The notes beneath the pieces were generated by a model, which was given only the letters and a program-made list of their open reading frames with translations, was not told the origin of the DNA and ran no database searches. The position numbers were made by a program, and so were the translations under genes. From Batkoa obscura (Eukaryota; Entomophthoromycota; Entomophthoromycetes; Entomophthorales; Batkoaceae): a DNA stretch of 64,000 nt. Location of the stretch: the NCBI GenBank assembly GCA_030770535.1, contig JASVEC010000004.1, positions 1,975,586 to 2,039,585 on the forward strand. The letters are read 5' to 3'. Every line of letters starts with the position of its first letter. Within the stretch, counting starts at the first letter, position 1. This document shows positions 31,583 to 46,525 of the stretch, piece after piece.

Positions 31583-34139
31583 TTAAGAATGAAGTGAAAA
31601 AGAAGTAGATTTAGATCTTCTTTGTTCTTGTCTCGCAGCTGATACTGCAAAGGAAGCTTGTCTAGATGTATGTTGTTGAATTAAACATGGCTCACAATAA
31701 GGTTGTTGTGATACTTCTCCAAATGGTGTACTTGGTGTAATTACTATTTTACATCCAGTGCATCTAAAACACTATACAAATAAAAGAATTAATCAATTAA
31801 TTGATTTGCTTTTTAATAGTTATTTTTATAAAAATTTATTACCTCGGAATGAAAATTGGTGCCATTGTTAGTAACAAATACACCTTCGATAAACTTATTA
31901 CATTTACCACACATAACTTGATCTTTTTTAGGTAAACACTAGATAATTATTATATGTTAAGTTAAATACAAATAAATCAAATTAGATTTAATTAGATTAA
32001 ACTTACTTCACGATGATATTCTTTTCCATCTTGAGAAATATAGGTACCTTGATCAAATTGTTTTTTACAACCAAAACAAATAAAACATTTAGGATGATAT
32101 TGACGACCATTGGTTAATGTAAAACATGGTCCAGTTATAATGGAATTACAACAATCACATAAATCTTCTGGCTCTGCTGTAATATCGGACATTGGACTTA
32201 AAGTCATTTGTAATAGACACTATATTAAAAAATATATTGATAAATTAGTAAATTAATTAAATGTTAATTCTATTTTACGTATGTTATTTACTTACTTCTG
32301 CATGATATTCTTCATCATTATAAACACTATATTTACCATCTTCAAACAACTTATTACATGATCTACAAGTAAAACATTCTTTATGTAAAATTCGTCCATC
32401 TAATAATCGAAACCAAGTATCAATTATAGATTGTTGACATTTATTACAATTTAATTTTTTATTAACTTCATTACTAATTGATTCTTTTTCTACATTTAAG
32501 TTTTCTTCAACTATACTATTATTATTACTATTATTATTATTATTATTTGAAGTTTCAGTTGGTACTTTTAATTTAGTTTCATTTGTTTCTAAATTAATAT
32601 TATTTGTCCAATCTGAATTGTCTAATTTATCTAATTTATCTAATTTTAAATCATCAATTAAAGTATTCTTATTGTTTTTATCATTAAAATTAAATGAAAT
32701 TGGACGTGTCTTATTAAGTGAAAATCGTTTACTTAAATCATTTGATTTAGTAATATTAATCATTGATTTTGGCTCATTAATAGTATTATCTTCTATATTA
32801 TTATTATTAGGTAGTTGATTATTATTTCTAACAAACATAGAAGATCTTTTAGATAAATTATTATCATTGATATTAGCTAATGGAGATATTTGTGGTAAAT
32901 TGTTTGATATACTTGATCCTTTAGACTGAACTGGTAAACTTGTTCTTTTTGATTTTGAATCTAAAGATAACATTGAGATTGGACGTCTTGAAAAAGTTGG
33001 ACCTTTAAAATCTTTTCCTCTTCTACTAGCCATTAAATCAGCAAATGATAATCCACTAGAAGTTTCAGATACATTTCTTGGTCTACCACGAATAGAAGTT
33101 GATGGTAGATTACTTTTATTTACTGATTGTTGTAAATTTTGAAATGTTTTTGAATAAGAAGGTGATACTAAATTAGAAACATCTTCTTTTTCTAAAGGTT
33201 TGGTTTCTAAATTTAATAATTTTAATGTATCTGATAAATTTTCAGTATTTTTTTCCAAATCTTTAACTGAAAAAGAATGTCTTGGTCGATGTTTAATAAA
33301 TAATGAGTTATCTTCTTTTGTTTCTTTGTTAATTTCTTTAGGTTCTAAACTAACAACTTCTTGTTCTGGTGTATTAATTGAAGGAGAAGAGTGAGTTGAT
33401 GCTGTTAATTTATCATAACAATCTTTACATTGTAATTTTCCATCCAATTCAAAACCAGATCGATTCAATCGTATGGAACATGTTTCACAAATAAAACAAG
33501 CCTAAATAATCATAAGATTATATTAAATAAAGAATAAGATTAATTACTCTATGATAATGATTGGAATTAAATTCAATGGTTAAAGCCGATCCCAAATTTA
33601 ACATTGATGAGCATTTGTTACTATTTTAATTAATTAGTTAACAAAATCAAACTTTATAACTAAAATTACCATTTTCCCTCCCTTAATCTACTAACTGAAA
33701 TTTCTTTGGTTTTAACTTCTTCTTTCTAAATTAAAAATTATTATCATATTAACATAAAATTTTTAGCTTAATTAATACCTTAATAGAACTAGCAATCGAC
33801 AATGTATCCTGTTCCAATTTATCCGAATTGAGTGAATTATCAATACTTTCTTTTTTAGTTAATTTATTCAAGTTGGGAGCATATGTTTTATTTTGTGGTT
33901 TATCTAAATATCTTTTTAAAGGATTTAATATTAATAATAACAATATAGATAAAATTAACATTTACGTTGCAGACCAAGCGTCTCTATTTGTTAATCCAGA
34001 AGCTGTAGCCGCTAAATAAGTAAACCATTAATAAAAATAAAAAATGAATATTGCTTTCATTCTTACTTGATACTTTTCCTTTACATCTTGGACATCTAGG
34101 AGTATTCGCTAATTCACCACAACTGGTACAAAATCCCAT
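31583..34139 (-). CDS. four-LIM-domain protein (paxillin-like)
   Basis: Multi-exon gene (about nine exons), start at 34139, stop at 31583. The N-terminus is a small Cys-pair knuckle, MGFCTSCGELANTPRCPRCK, as in fungal LIM proteins. LIM1 runs from CNKCSSMLNLGSALTIEF through CFICETCSIRLNRSGFELDG to CKDCYDKL. A long Ser/Asn-rich disordered linker of about 280 residues with many SxR and RPxS motifs follows. LIM2 is CNKCQQSIIDTWFRLLDGRI to CRSCNKLFEDGKYSVY; LIM3 is CDCCNSIITGPCFTLTNG to CFGCKKQFDQGTYISQDG; LIM4 is CGKCNKFIEGVFVTNN to CTGCKIVITPSTPFGE with YCEPCL. LIM domains bind proteins through zinc fingers; the family acts at cytoskeleton and cell-polarity sites, which here is inference. Confidence 0.88.
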
Positions 34140-35050
34140 TTTTCTTTCTTTTTTCTTTTCTTAAAATAAGAATAATAAATAAAAAAACACAATAATTTTA
34201 AAAATGTTCACTTGAAAAAAATGGTTGAATTCGTTAGTTACCGGTTAAGCTAAGTTTCGATATTTTAATATTAAGATGGGATTTGATTGGCTCAAAATTT
34301 AAAGCCTTCAAAAACTCCAGTGTTTATTCTGAGTTTATTTTATTTTTGTTGATTTAAATAGTTGAAAATTGGAACTATTAAATATTAAAATTTTTAATTT
34401 TCTAAAAAAATTATAAAGGACAATGATCGTTAATTTGATTATTTTATATTAATTTTAATAATAATATTATTATTATTGATAATAAAATAAAATAAGTATA
34501 GAAATTTATAACGGAATAGAATTAGGTTATTGAAGTTATGATGTCATTGTTTTTTTAGTATAGATTAATTTCAAATTTAGTGCTCTGATCATCATTTCAC
34601 TATTCTAAGCTTGAAATTTATGATTTGAATAAATTTTCAAGTATATTTTTAGATTTTAAAATCTTAAAATAAATAATTATTATTTTTATAAATGGAAGCT
34701 TTTAAAATTCTACTTTACATTTGAGTATGCTTTTTTTCTTCAGTATTTTGTCCACTTTTTTATCTAGCTTAATTTAAAGAAACAACTAAACTTAATAACT
34801 TTTTAAAAATTGTAAAAATTGTTCTTCATTTAATAAGTTATAATTCTAGATATGATATTGAAATTTTAAATATCAAAATTATTTAAGCTTTATTTCGTAC
34901 TTTATAATCAACAGAATCAGTTTATTTATCTTAAAATTAAAAAGAATATAAAAGTTAGAGGAATAAAAAAACTACTCATTAATACTATTTCTCTTTTGAT
35001 TTAGCTTCTAAAAAGTATTAATAATCCACTTCAATTATTAAACTTATCTC
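34140..35050. other. intergenic region
   Basis: Upstream of the LIM gene and downstream of PAP1. AT-rich, no gene or repeat recognised. Confidence 0.5.
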
Positions 35051-37632
<2,582 letters not shown>

Positions 37633-37920
37633 AATTTTAATAGAGTAAAGTGTAGATTTTTTTATCAAACTAAAAGGGAATTGAATTTACGTACCGCAGC
37701 TGTTGAAATTCAAATTTATGCTAAATATTAGTGGTTTTTATAATCAATAGTCTATATCACTATGCTGATTTGATGCTTAACTTTTAAATTTTTATTCTTA
37801 AATAAGCTAAAAATTAATGCATATTTGAATTAAATTAGTTGTAAAATGTAATTGGTTTTAAGCATTTGTCATTTTCAAAAAAATCGAAATTATTTTCGTC
37901 ATCTTTTAAAAAAAATACAA
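37633..37920. promoter_or_regulatory. shared divergent promoter region PAP1/ESD
   Basis: 288 bp between start codons pointing away from each other, the shortest divergent spacer in the window. AT-rich; no site is named. Confidence 0.5.
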
Positions 37921-39158
37921 ATGAATACATTGAAATTAATAAGTTCCAACAAATGTTATGGTGGAGTAGTACAAAAATACTCCCATTATAGTGAAGCATG
38001 TAATTGTGAAATGAAGTTTTCTATCTTTCAACCGTCAATTCAAGAAAATACTAAATATCCAGTAATATCATAATTATTTTATTAATTTAATGGAGAACTG
38101 ATATTAAACTTAGGGATTATTTTATTTATCGGGATTAACTTGTACAGAAGATAACTTTATACAAAAATCAAATGCAATCCCAAGAGCTAGTCAATTAGGT
38201 TTATTTTTAGTTTGTCCAGATACTAGTCCAAGTAAGAGAATTATTATTAGCAATAATAAAATAGTTAATTTTTCAAATCATAGGAAATTGTAATATTGAA
38301 GGAGAAAATGATAGTTATGATTTAGGAACTGGTAATTTGTTTTATTTGTATTTAATTAATATACTAATAATTCAATAATAATAATATAGGTGCTGGTTTT
38401 TATGTTGATGCAACAGAAAGTAAATGGACCAAGCATTATAATATGTATACATATATTACCAAAGAGTTAAGTGAGTTAATATTTAATAATTTTCCAATTG
38501 TAAGTATTTTTTTATTGTTATTTCAATGTTAAAAATATTAACAGAATGCATAACTAGGATTCAGAAAGAGTATCTATATTTGGTCATTCGATGGTATTTC
38601 ATTATTAAAACATGTTTTTTTGTTGGATTAAATATTAATAGTTATTTTTATTAGGGCGGTCATGGTGCCCTTACTATTGCATTAAAGAATAAGAATCAAT
38701 TTAAAAGTTGTTCGGCATTTGCACCTATTTGTAATCCAATTAATTGTAATTGGGGTAAAAAGGCATTGTCAAATTATTTAGGTAATTAATAATATATAAT
38801 AATATATAATAATATATAATATTAATAATATATAATATTAATAATATTTTTGTTTTATATAGGTAATGATGAAACCAAATGGATTGAATACGATACTTGT
38901 GAATTACTAAAAAAACAAAGTAATATTGTACCAATCCTTATTCATCAAGGTGAAAGTGATGAGTTTTTAGAAAAGAAAGAATTATTATTAGAGAATTTAA
39001 AAGTTATTGTTAATGAAAAGTTTCCTAATAATGAAACTTCATCAACTCCATTTATTGTTCAAGTATGTGAAGGTTATGATCATTCCTATTGGTTTATTCA
39101 AACTTTTATTAATGAACATCTTAATTTTCATGCTAAATATTTAAATATTAAAGTTTAA
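37921..39158 (+). CDS. S-formylglutathione hydrolase (esterase D)
   Basis: Hydrolyses S-formylglutathione to formate and glutathione in formaldehyde detoxification; cytosolic. Seven exons: 37921-38061, 38114-38231, 38284-38331, 38390-38499, 38558-38593, 38655-38781, 38863-39158; 876 nt, 291 residues, as expected. Landmarks: [61 protein letters not shown], the nucleophile elbow [18 protein letters not shown] (Ser), [20 protein letters not shown], catalytic Asp in [12 protein letters not shown] and catalytic His in [13 protein letters not shown]. The intron at 38782-38862 carries a (TAATAATATA) tandem tract. Confidence 0.96.
38785..38848. repeat. AT-rich tandem repeat inside an intron
   Basis: Repeated AATAATATAT/AATATTAATA units fill most of the sixth intron of the esterase gene. 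Confidence 0.8.
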
Positions 39159-39536
39159 ATAAAAAGATATTAATCTATATTTATAATAATATATGTGATT
39201 ATTATATTTGATTAACTAAACTGTTATGCTTTTTGTAAACTTTTTTTAATATTAGTTTTTTGTAGTTAATATAATAATAGTATTTGAAACACATTGATTT
39301 TTTGTAATATATATTCTAATATCAATTACTTCGTGTATATATATATTCTATTCTAAAGATATTAGTAAATATTATTTGTTTAATTTTTCTAAAAATTGAA
39401 ATCAATTTTACTAAATGGAATGCTAATTTTATGTTGAAATCAATGTGAAGTTTCTAGAATTCAATAATTTATAAATTTATAAATCTTTATTTTCTGATCT
39501 CTTTTTAACCAACAGAGTTGTTTTATATATAAAAAG
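39159..39536. other. intergenic region
   Basis: 378 bp between the esterase stop and the next start; AT-rich, no element recognised. Confidence 0.5.
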
Positions 39537-41399
39537 ATGAAAGTGAATACTCAACAATTAGAATGTAATAGAAGTTTAATTAACGTCAACTTTGAGGGTT
39601 ATAAAAGTAAACAAATCAATTCTTTTGCAATAGAACAATTATTATTACCCAAAGTAAATAAAGATATTAAAGAAGGTTTATTAAATTTAAATGATAAAGA
39701 GAAATTATGGTATTTAATACAATATTACCAAATAGATGTAATTGGGAATAAAATTAATCATAATGGAGAAGAGATTTTAATTTATTTAAGTTTAAATTGG
39801 ACGATTAATTTAGTTAAAATTAAACAAGAAGAGATATTGGTGAAAGAAGTCATTACTTTAGATAATTTCAATCAAGTAGGTATACCAAAATTAAAAGTAT
39901 TACAGTTTAATGAAGAGAATGGAACTGGATTATTATTATTTAATTTAAATCAGATAGTTAATATTTTGAAACTGGATTTAAATAATGTAGATGCTACTAT
40001 TGTGAGTTTAATACAATTTAATTTAAGTGATATGGATTCCAAATTGACTAATAACATGTTGTTTTTATATGCCACCCAATTTAACAATAATACTATTAAA
40101 CTTCTGATTAAATCGAGTAATTATGATATTTGCGATAATATTAATAACGAAGAAAATAAAAGTGAAGAGAAGAAGAATAAAAAGGATAAGAAATGTTTAC
40201 TATTAGAATATAATTTTATATTAAATCAAAATGAAAATACAATTTTGAATTTTGATTTAAATAAGATATTTCAAGGTAAAGATAATCCTATACATTGTTA
40301 TTATGAAACAAAAGAAGAGGAATTAATTATATTAAGTAATAATGAATTTCAATTAATTTATAATCAACAAGGAATTAAAACAATTGAAGAAATAGAAAAT
40401 CAACAGAATAAAAATATCGAAAATTCAACCAAATATTATTGGACACAAACAAATGAAGATATAACATTGACAATATTATTAACAAATGAACAAATTCAAT
40501 ATTTAAAACAAAGTGATGAAATAAAAATTAAAAGAAATCAATTTTATTTACCAATATTAAATTATAATAATATACTATGGTATGATAATATAATAGAAGA
40601 AGAAAGTTATTGGACAATACAAGATCAACAATTTTTAAATATTTATTTAGAAAAATCGAATCATAATACTCGATGGCCACATTTATTTAACATTGATGAT
40701 AATATATTAGAAATATTAGATCCAAATGAATTATTTGAAATTAAACAAAATTTATTAAAATACACTAATAATAATAAAAATGATATTAAATATAGAAATA
40801 ATTTAAATTATTCATTTATGAATGAAATTGAAAAAGAAGATTTTGAAGGAAATGAAGTTAATATTTTTAATTATAATAAACAAGGTAACTCAAATATTAT
40901 AATTTAAATATTACAATTTGAATGTTGTAATAATATTAATAATTTTATTTTATTAGGCCAACTCAATAAGATTTATTTATCAAATGGTAAATATTTACTT
41001 GGATTTAACATTAAAAAGAATTATGAAGAAAGAAAAAATATATTATTAAAAAATGATGTAGATGCATTAGTATTTGAATGGAATAATAATAATAATAATA
41101 ATAATAATCAATTACAACATCAAAATACATTTAATGCCATTGGATATATACAAAGTTCAAAACAAGATAAAAAAATTATTTTATATTCAAATGACAAAAA
41201 GTGGTTATTTATTATTGAATTTAATACTTATTGTTATATTTATTATAATGTTAATTTTGACAATCAAATATTACCTCAGTTTATTATTAAATTACCAGAT
41301 ACTTCCGATATTATTGGTATAAATTTAATTCAAGATCAATATCTTGTTTTAGTTACTATGGAATCGATATTTAAAATTGATTTGATAAAGTTATTATAA
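39537..41399 (+). CDS. NUDCD1-like CS-domain protein
   Basis: Two exons, 39537-40884 and 40957-41399; 1791 nt, 596 residues. The middle holds a CS (p23/NudC-like) domain: YYWTQTNEDITLTILLTN at about 300-317, then LPILNYNNILWYDNIIEEES and YWTIQDQQFLNIYLEKSNHN followed by TRWPHLF, the NudC signature W.HLF. Flanking regions before and after look like the beta-propeller halves of NUDCD1, with repeated hydrophobic strands (KIDLIKLL end). NUDCD1-type proteins are HSP90/NudC-related co-chaperones for WD40 clients; that role is inferred. Asn-rich runs, including an (AAT)n tract at about 41084-41112, insert in loops. It is convergent with the phosphatase gene; the stops are 52 bp apart. Confidence 0.8.
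41084..41112 (+). repeat. (AAT)n tract encoding poly-Asn
   Basis: About ten AAT codons in a row within the second exon of the NUDCD1-like gene. Confidence 0.9.
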
Positions 41400-41451
41400 T
41401 AAATATAATAATTAGATATTACTATTTTATTTTTTTGTCTTATTATTTTGT

Positions 41452-42356
41452 TTATAATGAGTTGGATAAAAATGAAGTTATACTAGTTTGAGTAGGATCA
41501 TAAGGTGAGCTAGCATTAATACTTCTTTTTAAGGGTAATTTATTATAATGTTCCGTACAATTTCTTAATAATAATCGAAAAGGACCCTGTCCTAATTGAA
41601 TTCTCCAAATACAAGTGTTATCCGAACGAATACCAGATAAAGAAGCTCTTGAAGTAGCATCTGATTTTGAATAAGGATGATCAGCAATAGCCGGTATTAA
41701 TTGATTAATAGTTAATCCATGACAAACAATTAAGATATGAGTTGGATTATCGGATAATGGCTGAATTTTATTATCAATTACGTTACATAATATTAATTTC
41801 CATATAGATGAACATCTTGAATATAAATCTTGTTTGGATTCGCCATTTGGAAATTTTAATTGAAATCTTTCTGCCCAAGACAAACTCATATCTCGCATTT
41901 TTTCAGTAATTTCTCGAACTTTGGGTAAATGAGGTTCCATACCATCAATATCACCAAAATTTTGTTCTCTTAATTCTTTATAGTAATGAATATTATTGAA
42001 AACTTCTTGAGTTGAGATATTGAATTCATGTTCTTTTACAATAGCTTCACAAGTTAATTTAGCTCGTTTTAAATCCGAACAAAAGATATGAGTAAACTAT
42101 AGAACATTATTAATAATTCAACCATTTCGATAGAGTGTAAAAACATTTATTTTAAATACTTACTTTATCATTTTTTAAATATTGCCCAGCTAATGTAGCT
42201 TGTAAATATCCCCAATTAGTCAAATTACAATCATGATTTCCACTCCATTTTTGTTTTAAATTATCAATGGATTCCCCACTTGGAAATTTTATATTAGTTA
42301 GATTAATGAAAAATACAACTAAATAATACTTACTGTCTAACAATAGTAACTAACAT
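41452..42356 (-). CDS. histidine phosphatase / phosphoglycerate-mutase-like protein
   Basis: Member of the histidine phosphatase superfamily. Three exons: 42356-42334, 42278-42164, 42096-41452; 783 nt, 260 residues. The first intron splits the catalytic RHGES motif: exon 1 ends in the His codon (MLVTIVRH) and exon 2 continues GESIDNLKQKWSGNHDCNLT. Next come NWGYLQATLAGQYLKND, HIFCSDLKRAKLTCEAI, YKELREQNFGDIDGMEPH (the catalytic Glu region) and HILIVCHGLTINQLIPAI with the second catalytic His. The N-terminal part resembles fungal PGM-like phosphatases (e.g. YOR283W/Det1 type) rather than glycolytic phosphoglycerate mutase. The substrate is unknown. Confidence 0.92.
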
Positions 42357-43409
42357 TATATTATAAAATTTCTAAATAATTGCTAATAAAATATAAAATA
42401 CAAGAATTCATTTTTTCATTTGATTTTTTTTAAATTCTATTATTAGCCTAAATCACGCGTGTATTTTAGTTGAATGAGGCTTTAATATTTTATTGGTTCA
42501 AAATATGAACTTGGTTTTTAACTGCGAATATTATTTGAATTTTCAATAAAGAAAAAAGTGAATTAGTAAGTTTAAGACTTTTATCAAAAAGGTGACTGTT
42601 TATTTTTATACAATTAAATCAATTTACTATCATTTAAAAAGGAGTCTTTATAACTGACTTCTATAAAATCATTGAGAATAATATCCTTTTACTTATTATT
42701 TAGAATAGTTTAGCATAAATTTATTAAAGATTTTAAAACAATTGAAATTTTTAAATCTAATTAGAATTTGTTTTTAATCATTAGTAGTTCTATTAATAAA
42801 AATTATTACTATTACTGTTTTAATATTTTATATTACTTTTAAAATTTGTTTAAATAACGTTTTAAAGTTTTATTGATATTGCTTTATTTAATGAACTAAA
42901 GTATTAGTCTATATTGTCAGTACAATATTTAATACTCTATTAAAAATAATATTTGATACTTTGTAATAAAATTATAAATCTATTTTAAATAGTATTGGTG
43001 TTATTAACACAAGCAAAAATGATATAAAGAAAAGTGTAGTTATGATTTTTTTATTATAATATCTTTATTAACATGTCATTGTCATTAACTTAAAGATTCA
43101 GTTGTTTATTAATTTCATATATTCCATTTCAATTGAATTTTATAAAATATGAATTTAAATAATATCATTATAAACACTATTAAAATTAAAATAAATTAGT
43201 AAATTAACTAAAAAAATAACTGTTCTTTAAGAAATATCACAGTAAAACAATAACAATTTTATACAATTAAAAAAAATACATCCCAATATATATGATTTCA
43301 ATAGTTAATACAACTTACATTTGAGTGATATAAAAAAAAATTATTAATATAAACAAACATGTAGCTTAAATACAATATCTATTTAATCTCCGTTTTTATT
43401 TCAAAGACC
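42357..43409. other. intergenic region
   Basis: AT-rich without a gene. Near 43268-43293 the right end of a MITE-like copy is seen (AAAAAATACATCCCAATATA). Confidence 0.5.
43268..43293 (+). repeat. MITE-like element, right-end fragment
   Basis: AAAAAAATACATCCCAATAT matches the right terminus of the ~105-bp family. Confidence 0.5.
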
Positions 43410-44110
43410 ATAGCAGGCTGTGATAATATTAAATATAAAGCCCCTGGAGCAATGGAAACCGAATGTTTTGGTGAAATTTATGAAAGTTATGCATTTACGA
43501 AAGCACAATGTCAAGGAGCATATGGAGAAGTATTCTTAAACACAAAAATACTTCCCTATATGGTATGCTAATCAAATTAAGTCCATTAAGTAATTGTAAC
43601 TGGGAAGGCAGTAGTCTGTTATCTTATGAAAGTGATACTGTTGAACTAAAATCCAATGTATAAACTTTTGGTTTTAAAACAGGCTTTGATCTTGAAGGGT
43701 TTTCAGTGGGAGGTAACTATGAAGTAAGAAATGAAATTACCATAGAAAAAAGTGTATTAGTAACTTCTGGTGATTTTTTAAGTAAAGGTGAAATCGGGCT
43801 CCTTTATTTTAAACCAAGATATTAATATTGCAAAATGGATTATGCTGGTTATAAATTTGCGGGAGAAGCAGTGCGTCAAGTTAAAGTTGACCAGCTTCCT
43901 ATAATTACTAAAGATAAAACCCTTGAAGGTGTAGTAAGTTTACTAAAAACTGCGGAAACACATCCGATTGTAGTATCGAAACTCAAATGACATTTGGTCT
44001 TTTGGATTTTAATATCAGAAAAAGATGTGGTCTTTTTAGAAGAAAAGAACTTTGGTGTGACAAAAATACCGAGTTACTGACTGAGTACCAATTTAACAAA
44101 GTTGTATAAT
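43410..44110 (+). pseudogene. broken gene of an unrecognised secreted-type protein family
   Basis: Coding-like stretches in one orientation: CDNIKYKAPGAMETECFGEI, NCNWEGSSLLSYESDTVELK, FGFKTGFDLEGFSVGGNYEV, RNEITIEKSVLVTSGDFLSK, then VDQLPIITKDKTLEGVVSLL and a CSIETQMTFGLLDFNI-type end. They resemble the remnant on the opposite strand at 55990-56490, so a small paralogous family exists or existed. A shortened MITE-like copy lies inside. The coding capacity is interrupted several times, so it looks like a fossil. The family is not recognised; no function is proposed. Confidence 0.6.
43518..43563. repeat. internally deleted MITE-like copy
   Basis: 46-bp near-palindrome: GCATATGGAGAAGTATTCTT ... 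AAATACTTCCCTATATGG. It has both termini of the ~105-bp family but no core, and sits within the remnant gene. Confidence 0.6.
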
Positions 44111-44771
44111 AAATTATAAATTAACACCATTATGTAACAGTAATAAGTATTTTATTGAATTATAATAATGATAGGAAATATTTTTATTATAATAAAATTC
44201 AAGTCCGAGAAAAAGTAGTTTATATGATCTTTGAAGATAAGCGGATATTTTTTTTGGTATTATTATTTTTCCATTTAAGTGCTATTTCAGCGGAAAGGAT
44301 TGTTAGTAAAATTCTTAAATACAAAAATACATCCCCATAAGTTAAATGATTTGAGGATTTTCGCTAAATACATATCAGGTTATAAATTAGTTATGGATTA
44401 TAGGTAATATAAATCTTTAATATAATAAACAGCAAGTAAAAATGTGATATAAAATAGCACTAGCTTTATAAAACTATAAATACATTGGCTTTTACCTTAG
44501 TTAGTTAAAATATACCATTATTTTTCTTTTAAATAACAAAAAAATGCTATATAAGATACTTTGTTTAAAGTATCAAACGCTTTGAACTACTATTTAATCA
44601 AAAATATAGTATAATATGATAGTAGTCAACTTGATGCTAAATATATTAATAATTTATCTGTTTACCAAATATGGAAATTAAATTCACGAAATTTAAAACA
44701 AGGACAATTATGTGTAATAAAGGAGAAAATATATTGCCGGCTTAAAAGTTTTCATTTTTAAAACATCAATC
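44111..44771. other. intergenic region with MITE copy
   Basis: Upstream of the PI4-kinase gene; holds MITE-like copy 6 at 44242-44340 and otherwise nothing recognised. Confidence 0.55.
44242..44340 (+). repeat. MITE-like element, copy 6
   Basis: Core CATTTAAGTGCTATTTCAGC, then TTGTTAGTAAAATTCTTAAA and right end AAAAATACATCCCCATAA; left end degraded (GCGGATATTTTTTTTGG). Confidence 0.8.
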
Positions 44772-46433
44772 ATGGATGAAACAATCAAAGAAAAAGATAT
44801 CGATTTGTTAGTAAATAAAACAGAAGACTTAGAAGAAATAAGACTAAGTAGTGAATCAGAAAAAAATAAAAGAGAACTACAAATTCAAGAGACAAGAATA
44901 AAAATAGATGGGGAAGAAAAAGAAAAAGAGGAAGAAGAAATTATGTTAAGTTATAAATTTACCAATGAAGAATTAAATGTAAGCCCTCAGCAATTTTTAA
45001 ATGTAATACAACAAGTTAATCAAGCTATAAAAAATAAACAATTACCGAGAAGAATTCATCAAGGTTCTTCAGGTTCTTATTTTTGTGTAGATAAAGACGG
45101 TAATAATTTAGGCGTTTTTAAGCCTAAAGATGAAGAACCTTATGGACAACTAAACCCAAAGTGGACTAAATGGTTGCATCGAAATTTATTTCCTTGCTGT
45201 TTTGGTAGAAGCAGGTAAGATATTACACTATATTTTAACGTTTAATAAAACCTAATAATATATTAGCCTGATACCTAATTTGGGTTATTTATCAGAGTCA
45301 TCAGCATCAATAGTAGATAGAAGTTTAAATTTGGGATTAGTACCACGTACCGAAGTAGTGAAATTAAGCAGTCCAAGTTTTCATTATAGATATAAAGATA
45401 AAAGAACAACAAAATTACCATTAAAAATAGGCTCGTTTCAATTATTCTTAAACAATTATATGAATGGAAGTGAATTCCTTGAAAAATACCCATTCCCAAA
45501 AAACAACAATGACAGTGATCATTTTCTGAGTACCGATGGTATTCTAAAAAATGACATTCATTCTATGAATCATTTTTGGACTTTTAAAAGGAAGCTTTAT
45601 TTTCGACTAGAATTGGAGAAATTGATTGTTTTAGATTATTTGATAAGAAATACAGGTAAAGATGATAAACTTTTAATAATATCATTATTTATTAATGTTT
45701 GTTATTTATAATAGATAGATCTTCCGATAATTGGATGATAAAAGTATTAGACAATGAAGAAATAAGAATAGCAGCCATTGATCATGGATTAGCATTCCCA
45801 CATAAACACCCGGATAAGTGGCGAAGTTATCCTTACGGCTGGCTAAGCTTACCTATTGAAATTATCGGGAAACCATTTCATAAAATAACACGTGCGTATT
45901 TATTACCAATATTAACTAGTATTGAATTTTGGGATCAATTAGAACATCAACTATTAAAGTTAAATAAGATAGATAATGATTTTAATTTAAAAATGTTTCA
46001 AAAGCAAATGCAAGTTATTAAAGGGCAAGGGTTTAATTTATTACAAAGTTTATTAAATAACAACGACGGTCCAATTCAATTATGTAACAGGAAAAATAAA
46101 GTTGTAGAAGAAATTGTAGATAATAATAACCAAAATGATGAGTTTAATTTAAATGTTATAAATACAAACAACAACAATATAAGCAGTAATAATCAAAGTG
46201 ATTATTATAGTATAAATAACAACATGAACCAAGTAAGTACTAGCAATGGTGTGACTTTAATGACAGAAGCCCCGAATAAGGAAATACTGTTAAATAATAA
46301 GGATCCAAAGTTAATAAATTTCAATGATCCATTTGAAGATAAATTTGTATTAAATAATAACCCACTATCAAAGAAAAAAATATTAGGTAAATTAAAAGAG
46401 ATTACAACTAAACCTTGGTTTACTTCATGTTAA
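44772..46433 (+). CDS. LSB6: type II phosphatidylinositol 4-kinase
   Basis: Makes PI4P on endosome/Golgi/vacuole membranes. Three exons: 44772-45214, 45267-45655, 45715-46433; 1551 nt, 516 residues. The N-terminal ~75 residues are charged and disordered. The kinase starts with the glycine loop IHQGSSGSYFCVDKDGNNLG and ATP-binding Lys in VFKPKDEEPYG. The palmitoylated Cys loop is LFPCCFGRSS, then SSASIVDRSLNLGLVPRTEV, GSFQLFLNNYMNGSEFL, the catalytic loop LEKLIVLDYLIRNTDRSSDN and the metal motif IAAIDHGLAFPHKHPDKWRS. YPYGWLSLPIEI and FWDQLEHQLLKL close the domain. The C-terminal ~110 residues are Asn-rich. The second intron separates RNT from DRSSDNW. Convergent with the SET/MYND gene, 92 bp apart. 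Confidence 0.96.
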
Positions 46434-46525
46434 TAGCAAATTATAATAAATTGTATTTAAAACATATTATAAACATATATATATTATACAACGTATTTTT
46501 ATTTAGTTGTACAATAAAATTTTCT

